From Siphonodentalium dalli (lineage: Eukaryota > Mollusca > Scaphopoda > Gadilida > Siphonodentaliidae), in the NCBI GenBank assembly GCA_032622095.1, contig CP136069.1, forward strand, positions 105,676,278-105,740,277: a stretch of DNA of 64,000 nt, written 5' to 3'. The notes beneath the pieces were generated by a model that did not search any database, was not told the DNA's origin, and worked only from the letters and a program-made list of their open reading frames with translations. Shown here one piece after another: positions 29,549 to 42,949 of this stretch (the stretch's first letter is position 1; every line of letters starts with the position of its first letter). The translations under genes and the position numbers were made by a program.

Positions 29549-30687
29549 GGGTGCATTTACATTGCTATAGAACTACACACAGATCTACAAGCAGACTAGT
29601 GTAAACGGGTTGATATAGAAATGCACACAGAAAGAAAACGGTATTAGTTCGTGTGAGCAAAAATCGTGTCCGCTATATGTCACGGTCAACGCCGAAGCAT
29701 TGCGACAGGCAAATTTGTTTTGATTAATTGTTACTCGGGCTTGGCGAATGTGTTTTAGTTTTCGTTGTCATTTCAACCCGTGTATTTCGAATATTGAACA
29801 CGGACAGGGACGTGGCAACTTTGGTCAAAATTTTCAACAGTTGGAAATTTCATACCTGACACGACATTAGCTGTAATTTCCAAACCAACAATAGGTTGAA
29901 AATGATCTTGTAGTTTGATTTTCAAACATTTTATTGGGAGGGGGGGGGGAGTTATTGTTTTCGGACCAATATTTGCATAATCTCCTACTTTTTATCAAAA
30001 TTTTGGGCTGGAATGGCCATCAGCTGGAAAGTGTCCAACCTTATCATGGGGGCGGGTGTCAGGTTGGAAATTTCAGACACTTGGAAAGATTGTGTCCTGA
30101 TCCCTCCCCGTGGCCAGTCAAAACTGCATGCTAGTTAATTTAATAAAACAATATTGTCCTACATTTGGTCAACATTGTTATTGGAATTGTCATCAGTTGG
30201 AAATTTTACTGCATTTGGTCAAATAAAGGGTGTTGTAGGGTGGATACCCATTCCATACAGATCCAAAATGGCCACCGCCCAGATGGTGTCAAACAGGAGA
30301 CCTATATTTATATATAGTTGATCACCTGAAATCCTAAATATTGGTGGAATCTCCATATAAAGCTATATGTGTGCTCTCTAGCCTCTCTTTGTGTATACTG
30401 TTTATTGTGTATTCCTATGCGATTTTCATTCTTTCTTCGAACCATTATCAAGTGGTATAAGGATACACTTTAAATACATGCGGCACATACCAAATCGCTG
30501 TTGTCTGCTGATGGTAGATCCATTTTTATGTCTGGCCTAAACTGAAACGACTATTAGTGAATTGTCAATTACCAGAGTACTGATCAGCGCGCGTTCACTA
30601 TTAGTAATCATATTGTGATCACAGTAATGCGCGACACGTGACTTCATACAGATCTGTATACAGTTCTATGTCAGTGTAAATGCACCC
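29549..30687. mobile_element. 1.1-kb non-autonomous TIR element (TAA target)
   Basis: Inverted termini GGGTGCATTTACA...ATAGAACT...CAGATCT and AGATCTGTATACAGTTCTATG...TGTAAATGCACCC (imperfect, about 40 bp), flanked by TAA on both sides (29546-29548, 30688-30690). A 3-bp TAA duplication fits the PIF/Harbinger superfamily. The inside holds a G run (about 29939-29949) and no open frame of note. Confidence 0.8.
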
Positions 30688-30690
30688 TAA

Positions 30691-31954
30691 GTCGTTGCTC
30701 GGTGGCGTTGACTTGTGTAATAAGGTGAGCAAGCATACACATGATGAGAAGTCATGATCCTAAGGGAGAAATAAGTAGTGTCATTTAAGCAAGGCCTCTA
30801 AAGAAGAGTGATCAAGTCTCCTTAAGTGAGTTAGCAGATAACACATAGAAAATAATAGATAGAATTATAGGAGAATTGGATCAGTGACTTCTGAAATGTG
30901 CATGAATACCACTATGTGAAACATACTGAGTATTATCGAAGATTAGACTATTGAAATAATAGAGCTACGATTTAATACCGATGTATAATTGAATGAGGAA
31001 TATATTAGCTGTAGAAGCGAAATTGATTTGCAATTTGGTATTGTATTGCACTTGATATATATTTAACTTGAAATATTTAAGTTGTCGTTTAGTTACATCA
31101 CTTGTGTTGATGTAAGCAACAATCAAATAGTGTTTGAATTTAATAGGAGTTAGAATCCATGAGAAAATCCAATTATGGTGTTGACGATAGACACCTATTT
31201 GAAATAATGGCCTGTAGCCTTGAACGTTTTGTTAAAATGATGAAATGAAATGAACTTAAGTATGTCGATTGGATATATGAGATTTGAATCATATAAGCAA
31301 CATTTAAGTAATTAGCCTGTGTAGGCAGATGAAAAATATTTGGAATGAGCGAGATATGAGCATGTTGTTTCCAGCCTGGTATTTGTAATACGTTGGTGTT
31401 TTGAATTTGGCAACTGTGAAATAGATACAGACACTGAGTTTTTAATGAGTTTGGTGTATAGTTAACAGTTCGGAGTGAGATAAAAAGTAAACTGAGTGTC
31501 TTTTGACATTTAGAGTAAAGTATAATATTAGGTAATGCAGCTTTATGTTGTTTGGGTAGAGCTACTTACATGACATTGGTTCTGCTCGCAGCGGCGAACT
31601 AATTTCCCCTTAGAAAGCAAGTAAATTACCTATCCATTTAATACGTGCCTAATATTACCTAGATGCATTGGTAGTCGTCATTTTAGTGTTTGTTTCACAA
31701 TGACGCCAAATGAATGTATTATTATCAAACATTTTTGCAATAACGTGAATTGAAGAAGAAACCTATATATAGTCATATAGTCACTTAATGTTAGAACAAT
31801 TAATCTGTTTCCGTAAATAAACGAATCACCAATGTGTCCAATATATGATATCGAATCTGTATCCATCTGTCGCTGTAATATGTTCTGTTAACTGCAGCAG
31901 GTATATCTTGAATTGTGAAAATTGCTGTATCCATGTGCAGAATAACGGACTATA
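30691..31954. other. non-coding, nothing recognised
   Basis: AT-rich DNA without open frames above background or visible repeats. Confidence 0.4.
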
Positions 31955-33620
31955 AGTAGTACGGGGGTATAAATAGATTTTTTGGAGGTAAAATTGTTTG
32001 TACTAAAATATTCACACAAAAAAATTTTAAAAACCTAATTTTTTTTTCTCCAAAATTTTCAAAAGTTTTTAAAAATCTCAAAAATTTATAACGAGTTTTC
32101 TGTCTCTTACTGAAAATAATATCGGTATTAAATGTCGAATGTTTTTTAATTATTTGCGTGTAATATCTTTTGTTATTGGCCAACTATTTTTGTTCAAACA
32201 AATTTTAAATATTTTTTCATGAAACTCTGTTAATTTTATTAATCGATGTTTAGAAATAGCTTTATACCAATTATATGTGTATGGACTGGTCCGAGTCGCT
32301 GTAATCTTGGCCATTGACACTATAGGTATGAATGCATACATTTCAGTGTTTATCATCAATCGCAGTCTCGTCTATTACATCATATAATTGTCTCCACAAT
32401 ACCTGAAATAATTTGACGCCATTACTCTTACATAAATAATAAAGAGCGTTTATTCTTTACTTCTCTATCCCGATGAAGTTATTGAGTATATGACACGTGT
32501 GCATTATCACGAATTATTGGAAGAATTATTGAGATGTTGTACTATTTTGAAAGCAGTCACGATCGGACGAAGAGCGTGATGCGAAATTACATCGCGAATT
32601 ATTGGAAGAATTATTGAGAGGTTGTACTATTTTGAAAGCAGTCACGATCGGATGAAGAGCGTGATGCGAAATTACAACCCGAATGAACTGACATATTCTA
32701 TGGAACAAATTTTCAATTATGTACACACACATATTCACACGCGTCAATAGGGTAACACTGTATAGGTCGAAAAGAGTGACACCTTGGATAAATTTACCAA
32801 ATGACTGCTATTATATCTGTTGACAGCTATGCGTGTTCCGACTCGTTCAATTAAGTTATCGATAGAGTGTCTGAACGTCATTACTTGTTTAACGGGGTAT
32901 GATCACGTAAGGTTGATAAGCTGTGTCATTGTTAGCATTAACGCGATAATTAGTTATCAAAAATATGCATACATAATACGTACATGTGATAAGACACTCA
33001 ATAATAGAAGTTACCTTTGTGTTGTTGTTATAACAACCTTACGTAATAACCACTTATCGACCTATTCATACTTACGCTCATATATAATCTTATATAATGT
33101 TGCCTCATCTGTGCTAACTATTTTCGGGAGTTATGGTATACAAATATCTATGACGAAGCTTCCTTTTATGCATGTACAGACACGCTTTCAATTAAGCCAT
33201 CGATAGCGTATCTGAACATCATTAGTTGTTTAACGGGATTTGGAAGAATTATTGGAAGAGCGTACGTTTATAGAGTTATTGTTCTTAGAACGTGATCAGT
33301 AAGTGTGCCAATCGGGTATCCACCGATGCCTGCAATGTTTTATTTGCAATAATTGGACATTATAATCTCACGTAAATAACAAGGCGCGTTTATTCATTAC
33401 CTCTCTATCACGATGAAGTTATTAATCATCGTGTAGCACTATTTCACCAAAGGTCACATGTTAGACGTACACACGTATACATACGTAATATCAGACTAAA
33501 CAAAGCTGTTGATATGTTTCTTTCATCTTTTATATGATAGCGCTATATGTTATATACTCGATAGACCTAGTTAGTCACAATCGCACATAAGCGAAACAAA
33601 CGCTCTTTATTTAAATAACA
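31955..33620. mobile_element. isolated Polinton end (copy P3), inverted relative to P1
   Basis: It begins with AGTAGTACGGGGGT (31955), the complement of which ends copy P2 (52145-52158). 31.96-32.31 kb is the inverted match of 51.78-52.13 kb, and 32.43-33.06 kb the inverted match of P1 6.16-6.72 kb. The terminal AG fits the AG...CT ends of Polintons. The expected plus-strand ATPase to the right is absent, so this is a solo terminal region. Confidence 0.6.
32510..32682. repeat. tandem duplication, ~85 bp x 2
   Basis: Two adjacent copies of GAATTATTGGAAGAATTATTGAGA...TTTTGAAAGCAGTCACGATCGGA.GAAGAGCGTGATGCGAAATTACA with few differences. Confidence 0.9.
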
Positions 33621-33895
33621 GGGAGGCTACTCTAACACTCTTAGTTTTTCCAACAAAATAGTTATCAAATTCGATCACCAATAGAACTGTCTGTGAAACA
33701 ACGATGACTTATAACAATCTTTAACTTATTTATCGATCTATGCTAGAACATGTCCGCAACAAAATCATGACCATAACAAAAAACATTACCTTACCATTAC
33801 GCATGAATATAAATTTACCATGCGTAAATATTGTCAGATTATCGTCTGATGAGCAAATCCTATGTTTACATTATACTTAATCTCAGGTATGACTA
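33621..33895. other. non-coding spacer
   Basis: No gene. A near-inverted pair TTTACGCATG... occurs near 33.80-33.83 kb. Confidence 0.35.
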
Positions 33896-34765
33896 GAATT
33901 GTATCATGTCCCATATAAAAATGTACCTGGGTAAATCCACCCAGGTTTTTTGGGCCGAAACCCAGGTAAAACTCTATCTACCAAGACATCCACCAACCAT
34001 TAAGACCCCGCGAAACCTGGGTTTTACCATGATTTACCCACCTGAAACTGGATAAAAACCCTGGTTTGGATAAACCTGGGTGTAATTACCCAGGTGACCA
34101 CACCCAGGTGTACCATACCTGGGTGTTTCCCACCCAGGTCTACCCTGGTGTTTCCTACCTGGGTGTTTCCCCACCCAGGTGTACCATGGTGTTATTCACC
34201 CAGGTGTACCCTGGTGTTTCCTACCTGGGTGTTTCCCACCCAGGTTACCTTGGTGTTATTCACCCAGGTGTACCCTGGTGTTTCCTACCTGGGTGTTTCC
34301 CACCCAGGTTACATTGGTGTAATTCACCCAGGTGTACCCTGGTGTTTCCTACCTGGGTGTTTCCCACCCAGGTGTACCTTGGTGTTATTCACCCAGGTGT
34401 ACCCTGGTGTTTCCTACCTGGGTGTTCCCCACCCAGGTGTACCTTGATGTTTCCAACCCAGGTGTACCTTGGTGTTTTTTTTTTACGCCGGTGTACCTTG
34501 GTGTTTTCTTACCCAGGTGGATTTCCCATTGAGATGCACCTGGGTTAGAAAACCCCAAGGTACACCCAGGTAAGGAAACACCAAGGTACACCTGGGCAGG
34601 AAAACACCAAGGTACACCTTGTTAAAAAAAACACCAAGGTACACCTGGGTAAGAAAACACCAAGGTACAACTGGGTGGGAAACACCAAGGTACACATGGG
34701 TAGGAAACACCAAGGAACACCTGGGTGAATAACACCAAGGTACACCTGGGTGGGGATACCAAAGT
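33896..34765. repeat. ACCCAGGT/ACCTGGGT array, foldback arrangement
   Basis: It starts with CCCATATAAAAATGTACCTGGGTAA. Units of about 60-65 bp alternate ACCCAGGTGTACC.TGGTG and TTTCCTACCTGGGTGTTTCC over 34.06-34.53 kb. The orientation then flips (34.54-34.75 kb, CACCAAGGTACACCTGGGT). The whole can fold on itself. Long frames on both strands (e.g. 34066-34548) are repeat translations with periodic PGVPWCF, not proteins. A relative lies at 48.8-49.1 kb. Confidence 0.9.
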
Positions 34766-35960
34766 GAAATGATGAGGATGGCAATGAAGTAGATTTTGAT
34801 GGGATGCAGTGGTATTGTTATCAATGGAGTTGTTTTAGTATAATAGAACATTAAGGAAACTGATTGTGCAGCAATACAAGTTTATTCAAGGACAACAAAC
34901 TAACTAAAGATAAAATACATGTATAGAAACACATGTAATATATAAATATATAAACTCATTAAACTGCATGGGTTAAAACTTACTGACAACAAGAGTTGGG
35001 TTAAAATTTTGATTAAAAAACACTTGCAAAGTCCCACTTCATACATGTATATGGTATGTTAGGCAAGTTACATGTACATGTAGTTGCAATGTATACCGGT
35101 ACATGACATACCGGTGGACACAAACATCATTATTTTAGTTCCAATGTCATTTACCAGAATACATGTACATGTTGTACCTTGCAACTACATCTACAGTGAG
35201 GTAGTTTTGTCTCATTTAAACTTTCTAAATGGGTTTCTCCCTTTGAATGACATAAACTAATGTGAGTATACACATGAGCTGTGGTGTGAAATACACACCA
35301 AAAAATTATTTCTTAGTCTGAGGACATGTTTCCTGTCATTATCTTACTGCTTACAAATATAGATTTGTAATAATGTGCTGTAATGCTCCAGAAATAGTCA
35401 TATTTTGTCCTGGTTCATAAGAACATATTATTTCTTAGTGTTAGAAGGACATGTTGTCTGTTATTATTTGACTCATAAACCCCCGAATGTACATGTAAAC
35501 AGAACATTTGGGAAAGAGACACACCATCTTTATCCTTTTTTATATCAGTACTAAGTAGCAATATTGATCAGATAGCAAAATATGCTATAAATAGATTTCA
35601 GATGGTAGAGACTAAACAATCACATTAATTGCACCAACTCGAAACAGTTAACATACCCTGTAGAATACAGACTATGATCAAGGAGGGTGTCACACACACC
35701 CCCACCCCGCTTTGGTATGTGATATTCAAGCCATTTTCAGGTGGTATGCTATATACATGTACATACCCAATGTTATCTGGTACTAGGATTTCACACGGCA
35801 ATATAACCGGCATTCACGATTCAGCAAAAAGGCTAGTATGCAGATATAATAGCAGAAAATTATACAAATTTTGAGTATTTTCCAGCTTAAACAGACCCAA
35901 GTGATATATTTTTATCTAATTCAGTCTAATGGCTCTTGATATGTTGATGTTTTGGATACT
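34766..35960. other. non-coding, TACATGTA-rich
   Basis: No gene. Several ACATGTACATGT strings lie at 34.9-35.2 kb. Confidence 0.4.
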
Positions 35961-36327
35961 ATTTCAGCAAATGTGAGAAAAAGTGGCTTCTTTGGGGCAT
36001 CAGCTTGTCTGAAAAATATATCAAGGCCCCCTAAATCCGATACTACATTTCAGAACAATCCAACCAGTGTCCCATGAAATGGTGGATAATAAACTATCAT
36101 ACCAAATTTGATTCAGATTTGATCACACAAACTAAAATTATGATGCGGAAACCAGAAATTAACACGATTCTAAGTCGAAAAAGGGCCATAACTCTCGCAA
36201 AAATGAGCGGAGCACACCCATATTCGAACTTGACCTGTATTTTGGTCTGATAAATTTGGTTCAGATATGATCACACAAACTGAAGTTATCATCCGGAAAC
36301 CTACAATTTTCAAAGTTTAAATGTCTA
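35961..36327. repeat. tandem-like dispersed repeat with 'gggccataactc'
   Basis: Two partly repeated stretches (TTTGATTCAGATTTGATCACACAAACT and TTGGTTCAGATATGATCACACAAACT) lie about 140 bp apart, with GGGCCATAACTCTCGCAAAAA between. This is typical mollusc non-coding repeat DNA as far as I can judge. Confidence 0.5.
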
Positions 36328-36330
36328 TTA

Positions 36331-36708
36331 GGCGACACCAATTTTTAAGTCTGGTTTTAATACGAACATGTGGGCTGATGTGGGGAGAAAAAAAGTAGAT
36401 GCAGGAGGGAAAAAAATAAAAATAATTGTTCCCCCCAATTTATATCAAGTAAATCTTGAAATTTTACATAAATTTTACAAAAATTGTGAAAAAAAAAATT
36501 TCGAATGAAATTCTGAACCAAACAAGACATTTCTTGTCATGAAAATATGGATCTGCAAATGATCATAAGCAGAACCGGATGCGACAGCCCATGAAAATCA
36601 GTACGCGTGTAAAAAAAATTGGGACAAAAAAGTAAAAAAAAAAATTCATGAAATGGAAAAAAAGTTGTAGGAGGTGTTCGTAAACCGGACTTAAAAATTG
36701 GTGTCGCC
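36331..36708. mobile_element. 378-bp MITE, copy 1 (TTA target)
   Basis: Inverted ends GGCGACACCAATTTTTAAGT(C).GGTTT and their complement, flanked by TTA at 36328-36330 and 36709-36711. No coding capacity. The relative at 45078-45455 has the same length and reversed orientation. PIF/Harbinger-type by target length. Confidence 0.88.
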
Positions 36709-36732
36709 TTATGTGTATATAACTCATATAAA

Positions 36733-37378
36733 GGTGACACTCCACAGTTTCTGCAGGGATTGGTGCAAAAATAAGGGGGCATCAATTCAATGAAAAATAA
36801 CAGAAATGTGATCCCACAACACATATACAATGTATATATACCTGGGTTGAGCACATACTAGGCTTAAAGATTTTGGTACAGAATTGTCATTTTAATGGGG
36901 GTAGCAAGAGTTATGCCCCTTGATTGTGTGCCTGAAAAATGAAATTTTGATGCAAAAATGACCAAAATAAGCGATTTTCAGGCTCGTGGGACACAAAAAC
37001 CAGAAGATCTATGGTATAGCCGCCTATGTTGTCTGGAAGAACACTGTTTCCTCACAAAAATATCAAAAAATTTCAAACTTCTCACCACTGTAAGTTTTTA
37101 AAAAATATTTTTCATGCAGATGACAAATTTTAGGTGCTAAAATGTCACGCTGGTGTCTGGAGCCACTGTTTCGCAGAAATCGCTACTACTTCATACTGGT
37201 GGGGTCAAGGTCACCTGAAACAATATTTTTCAAAACTCAAAGACATCCTCTAAAAATCCACAAATTCATAACTAACCTTCTCTCAATAAACATACCACAC
37301 CCATGGTGACAGAAAACACTGGTACTCTATTCTAAGAAATTTACCCCTACTGATAATTCGAAACTGTGGAGTGTCACC
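36733..37378. mobile_element. 646-bp TIR element, copy 1
   Basis: Inverted ends GGTGACACTCCACAGTTTC / GAAACTGTGGAGTGTCACC. It is nearly identical to 38219-38864, same length. Non-coding. The target duplication is not clear. Confidence 0.9.
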
Positions 37379-38218
37379 TTAAGGGAAATGCAATTTTATT
37401 AATCTTTAATAGGGACCACACCTCCATATTCTCTGCATTATACCGCTTAAAATGATATATTACACCCCATGCGTTATTGCAATCACAGGCAGCAAGATTG
37501 GGTGGGGATTTACATGCACCCCCATGATTTCACCCCTTTTGGGTCTTTCAGAACCCAATGACGTTATGCTTGACGTAGTGAAAAAATGGATATATTCAAC
37601 CATCATCTATAGCTTGAAAAAGGTCTGAAATGCTAAAATGTTGTATAAATATATTATGAGATGCATATTTTCCTCAGATATCAAAATAAAACATAATATT
37701 TCATACAACAACTATCTTTAATACTCTCCCAAAACTATGGGTTAAAAAATTCCAAGTCTTATTTAGCATTAAGGGAAAGCTTTACAAGGTTATGACATCA
37801 CATGAACAATATGTTGTCAAGTGAAATATGACCAAGGAAACCTGTATTATTATATTTCACACTTGTGAATAAGAAAGACTGAATATCTAATCTTGTTGTA
37901 TACTGTGTAATGTCACAATATCAGCCTTTTCAGCTAAGATTCAAGGAGCATATGATGTCATGAAAAAGTACCCATCATCTGAAAAATCACCAATAACCAT
38001 ATACATGAACCACCACCACCACCCCCCCACTGCTCCAAGACTCCATATCCCCACCAATTTATATGATTAAAGACAACCTGTATTGGAATATGCATAGAAG
38101 AATGGTGTATCTACCATAAAATGTTCCTTCTAACTGAACAGGTTTGCTAAAAAATGATTTTCAGTAACAATATTTGTCAAGTTGACAGATGAAAATGGTG
38201 CTATTTGCTGGTCTTGAA
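37379..38218. other. non-coding between twin elements
   Basis: No gene. A simple CCACCACCACC patch lies near 38.01-38.03 kb. Confidence 0.4.
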
Positions 38219-38864
38219 GGTGACACTCCACAGTTTCTGCAGGGATTGGTGCAAAAATAAGGGGGCATCAATTCAATGAAAAATAACAGAAATGTGATCC
38301 CACAACACATATACAATGTATATATACCTGGGTTGAGCACATACTAGGCTTAAAGATTTTGGTACAGAATTGTCATTTTAATGGGGGTAGCAAGAGTTAT
38401 GCCCCTTGATTGTGTGCCTGAAAAATGAAATTTTGATGCAAAAATGACCAAAATAAGCGATTTTCAGGCTCGTGGGACACAAAAACCAGAAGATCTATGG
38501 TATAGCCGCCTATGTTGTCTGGAAGAACACTGTTTCCTCACAAAAATATCAAAAAATTTCAAACTTCTCACCACTGTAAGTTTTTTAAAAATATTTTTCA
38601 TGCAGATGACAAATTTTAGGTGCTAAAATGTCACGCTGGTGTCTGGAGCCACTGTTTCGCAGAAATCGCTACTACTTCATACTGGTGGGGTCAAGGTCAC
38701 CTGAAACAATATTTTTCAAAACTCAAAGACATCCTCTAAAAATCCACAAATTCATAACTAACCTTCTCTCAATAAACATACCACACCCATGGTGACAGAA
38801 AACACTGGTACTCTATTCTAAGAAATTTACCCCTACTGATAATTCGAAACTGTGGAGTGTCACC
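38219..38864. mobile_element. 646-bp TIR element, copy 2
   Basis: Same orientation and length as copy 1, with only scattered differences seen (e.g. the A/T run near 38.58 kb). A small frame inside (38444-38626) exists only because of a 1-nt difference from copy 1 and is not a gene. Confidence 0.9.
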
Positions 38865-38878
38865 TATAGCTAACTATT

Positions 38879-39826
38879 AAAGGTGCTCAATCAGATTCGA
38901 TGGTCCCCATATAATTAGATTCCAACAACAACATTTTTTTTAGAAATGCTGCTTCAGTAATATCAGAATCGATTAATTGCCCAAAAATAATGCTAACCAC
39001 TGTCAGCTACATGTATAGTATAAAATCGCCTGATACGTTATATTTATCAACATGCTGTTCGACGAAGTTTGACCTTATTATCAACACAAAGCCTCTTCAT
39101 TTTAGAGTTATCCATCTTCATCCGCAATTTGGTCTGAGACCGTCGGCTCGTCAAATTTTTCTGGGCCACTATTAAGTATCGATGGTGATAAATATTAAAA
39201 TTTCAAAAATTGATATCTAATAACTCTGAGCTTTGATACATGTAGGTGGGTCCCTCGACTTGATTAAAATATTTTTACCCCCCCCCGATTCCATATACAT
39301 GTATATGTAAATAGCAAATGAGGGGCACTTAATCGGATTATGCATCTTTAAACTGTATTTGAATTTAAAGATGCATAATCTGATTAAGGGCCCCCTGAAT
39401 TAATGCTCGCACATTACTATTTATTTGGACTTGGGGGGGGGGGGTAAAATATATTTGGCACGAGTCGAGGAACCCACCACCTAACAAAGCTCAGAGTTAC
39501 ATGTATTAGATATCAATTTTTGAAATATACTATTTTTCACGATCAAGAATTAATAGTGGCCCACGGTCTCGGACCAAATTTCAGATGAAGATGGATAACT
39601 CTAAAATCAAGAGGCTTTCTGTTGATAATAAGGCCAAATTTTGTAGAACAACATGTTGATAAATAACATATGTCAGGCAATTGTATACTTTAGTTGACAG
39701 TGGTTAGCATTATTTTAGGGCAATTAATCAATTCTGATACCGTAACTGAAGCAGCCTTTCTAAATACAAATGTATGATGTTGGAATCTGATTATATGGGT
39801 ATCATCGAACCGGATTGAGTACCTTT
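38879..39826. mobile_element. ~950-bp foldback element
   Basis: Two arms of about 450 bp are inverted copies: AAAGGTGCTCAATCAGATTCGATG at the left and CATCGAACCGGATTGAGTACCTTT at the right. The centre near 39.35 kb has GCATCTTTAAA...TTTAAAGATGC. The arms share the TCGTCAAATT/TGGCACGAGTCGAGG region and poly-C/poly-G runs. A single arm relative is at 7436-7790. No transposase. Confidence 0.88.
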
Positions 39827-40433
39827 AAAATGAACTGTATCCAGTATAAACATGTTAAACCTGATAATTAATTAGAGCATGCAGTCCCTGTTGACATGCG
39901 GTATCCGCTGGTAATCTTACCACAGTAATATGTGTTAACTGTGATAACCAAGTTAATTGTTTTTACCACAAAAATTATGAATTCTATCTAGACATTTTGA
40001 AACAATAAAAAAAAATTCTGGTGTGATTACAATGTCAACTTTAAAACAAAATTCATATAAACATCGCATGAAAAATACAGCCTAACTGCAAATGTGAGGT
40101 GGACCACATTCTGCGGCGGTATAACTGACTGCGGTTGATCGCATGAACACGCCTGAATACTGCAGTAATACCCCGAGTAATATAAGGCGAGTTGATTAAT
40201 TAAAGCATAGCTGTAATTTTACATGTATGTTCTATAGACTTTGTTGGGAAAGAGAATATAGCTGTGCGACAATGTTAATCCTGATGAGGTAAGTTAGAAA
40301 TTTTTCAATCGAAACCTCATAAAAAAAAATATAAATTCAGTTCTCAATTTTCGAACACTTCTAGGAAATTGTTCAAAAATATTGTTAAAAGATGCCCATT
40401 CGATTTGACACTGTAAATATACCCTGTTCAAGT
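39827..40433. other. non-coding, nothing recognised
   Basis: No gene or clear repeat. Confidence 0.4.
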
Positions 40434-40552
40434 GTTCCTGCTAATGTGCTATGATGCGGTTGGGTTCTGCTTAATTGCTATGAATTGCACTACCCGCATC
40501 ATAGCAATTCAGCAGGACCACCAGCATCATAGCATATTAGCAGGACCACTTG
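40434..40552. repeat. nested inverted repeat (GCATCATAGCA)
   Basis: CCTGCTAATGTGCTATGATGCGG pairs with CCAGCATCATAGCATATTAGCAGG. An inner pair TTCTGCTTAATTGCTATGA / TCATAGCAATTCAGCAGG lies within. Likely a small foldback element. Confidence 0.75.
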
Positions 40553-42895
40553 GCCAGTGGTAAAATAGTTTGTTTTCCATACGGATATGTGTTTTCAAAT
40601 AATCATGTAATGATATCTAACATACATGTACATGTATATGATCCCATTTATAGGTTTTATTCATCACGGCCAGATAAACTTTGTATACAGACAGTTTTAC
40701 CAAACTTAGAATTTTTATTAGGTGCTTTCATTGTAGCTGTAATTACTAGTATTAAAAGAGTGCTCAATAAAGTTTGTTTTATCATTTATGCTCATTTGGA
40801 ATTTGGATGCTATTTAATTCTGTTTATCTATATAATTGGCTGCACTGCTAAATTTTGACTCATTTCAGTCATTTGATGTCAGTACATGTAGTTGTCCATC
40901 GAAATGGCGAACACAACCAAAGACAAATTACAAGAGGAAAGACAACAAATACATTTGATGTGCACTAAAACAGATACAGTAGTGCCCTAAGAAATCGACC
41001 ACTTAACCACAGCAGAATTATGTGTAACTTTTCAGGATTTAGTCGGATATATGGCTTGTTGCCATTCATCGGAAAGCTCTCCCCGAGTTACCCGTAATTC
41101 TGCTGTGGTTAAGGATTAAGGAGTCGATTAATTAGAGCATTACTGTAGTTACAAATGTATGTCTAGCCTCCTGTTGTGTCACTAATAAGATCTTTAATTC
41201 ACATACGGTACACATGTACATGTACCATATACCCGTTCAAGCGTTTACAAGTGTCAGTCATCGAGAAACTGACCAAAAGTTTTGGTAGTATATAATATAG
41301 GCTAGCACTGCACTTGGGCTACATGTACATGTACTGTAAGTGATTATAATGTACTATTTTTATATTCTGCTGTGAAAGTGTTGCTGAATGAAATTTAAGT
41401 TTACCCCGATATTCTAAGTCCGCTCGACTAAGATGGGTTTTTTCTCGAAAACTGGTATCTGAATATACATGTACATGTACGTCTTCCACTGGTTGGTATT
41501 CCCTCTAAATTGACTAATTTTAACTGATTAGATTAGCCCTGGTATGGAAAACTCTAACTGTTATAGCCCGATGAGCGGTTTACTGCCAACAGCGGTGATG
41601 ATATGATGACCAGCGTTGTGCATGGCATATGTTGATCCAGGTAAGAATGCTACCATACATTCCAAACATTCATTAAATATCTTATTAATAGTAACCCAAA
41701 CTACACAAGAGACTAGTATAACTAAGATTGGGCTCGATTAATGATGTGACACTTTCAGTACTTCATTTACTAGTAGCCTGGTACTGGTGGGCCTGGCTAC
41801 AGATACTTGTTTGGCGTGTTTGAGGCCTGTGGCACAAGGGCAGCAGAATCAATTAAAATTTCTCTTATTGTAGTGTAGTACATGTACATGAATAGTACCG
41901 GTAGTACAGCACACAAAGAGGTATATAGTACCGGCACATATACATGTATTCTCTCTGTTTTCACACATGTTTTTTTTCAATTTAACAACATGAGTCTTTT
42001 ATGACACATACTAAAGTGAAAGTAGGCATACATGTATATAATGTGCACCCAGTATACCGGTACATGTACTGATATATTACATTGCAATACAGTCCGAGTA
42101 CAATGATATAGCAAAATTATGCATAGTAGAATAACAACCTTTTGTACAAACAGTCCTGACAATGATATACCGGGATATCATGGTGATAGTTCATACATTT
42201 GGAATTACCGAATACCTGAGTTTGTGGATAGACCGCTTCATGCGATGTTTATGTGAATTTTTATTTTTAAGTCGGCATTGCATACGGTAGTCCTATAAAC
42301 CACACCAGAGAATAGCAATTGTCGGTCAGTGACCAACTTCTTATGTTTATGCAATCGATACAATCCGGTTCTGCTTTTGATGTCCAGTTCGATATTTGTG
42401 GTGTGTTCTTGTGCAAAAATATAATTCTAACTAATGCGCCAAAAATCAGGTTTATAAATTTATCCATTCTTGAGCAAGAGCAACTCGTAAAACTTGTATA
42501 GTATAACATTCCAAACTGAGTATTTCTGCTATCGAACCATATGATAATAATGTTGAACCGGACATCGAAATCTGAACCGCATTTATGGATTGCAGCACGT
42601 GATGTAGAATAAACAGTTATATATATCTTTATTCCTCCATACAATGAAGAGCATATATATAAACAAAACAAAGAAGAAAAAAAAATCATTACAAATAAGT
42701 TGAGAACAAAAATACATCAAAATTTGGCTATACAATATACATGGTTATATAATTTGACTGCCAAAAGAGACAGATACGAACATAGTTTATTACATATAAG
42801 CATGTATGTATACACGAGTACACGCTCGATCACGCACTTGCATATGCACTTCATGCATATACACATACATCCACTTATACATATATAGACACTTT
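40553..42895. other. non-coding, no gene recognised
   Basis: AT-rich DNA with many TACATGTACATGTA strings. Open frames at 40550-40858 (plus) and 42267-42689 (minus) have no domain, start context or repeat support and were not called. Confidence 0.4.
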
Positions 42896-42949
42896 CACAC
42901 ACACACACACACACACCCACACCCTCACACACCCTCTCACACACACAAA
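42896..42949. repeat. (CA)n microsatellite
   Basis: CACACA tract with CCCT interruptions. Confidence 0.9.

Noticed and set aside
34066..34548. 160-aa plus-strand open frame with repeated PGVPWCF
   Set aside because: It is a direct translation of the ACCCAGGT array; several frames on both strands are open for the same reason.
36537..36854. 105-aa minus frame across two MITEs
   Set aside because: Spans two different transposons and poly-A/T tracts.
42267..42689. 140-aa minus open frame
   Set aside because: No domain, repeat or context support; AT-rich frame of a length expected by chance in this much DNA.
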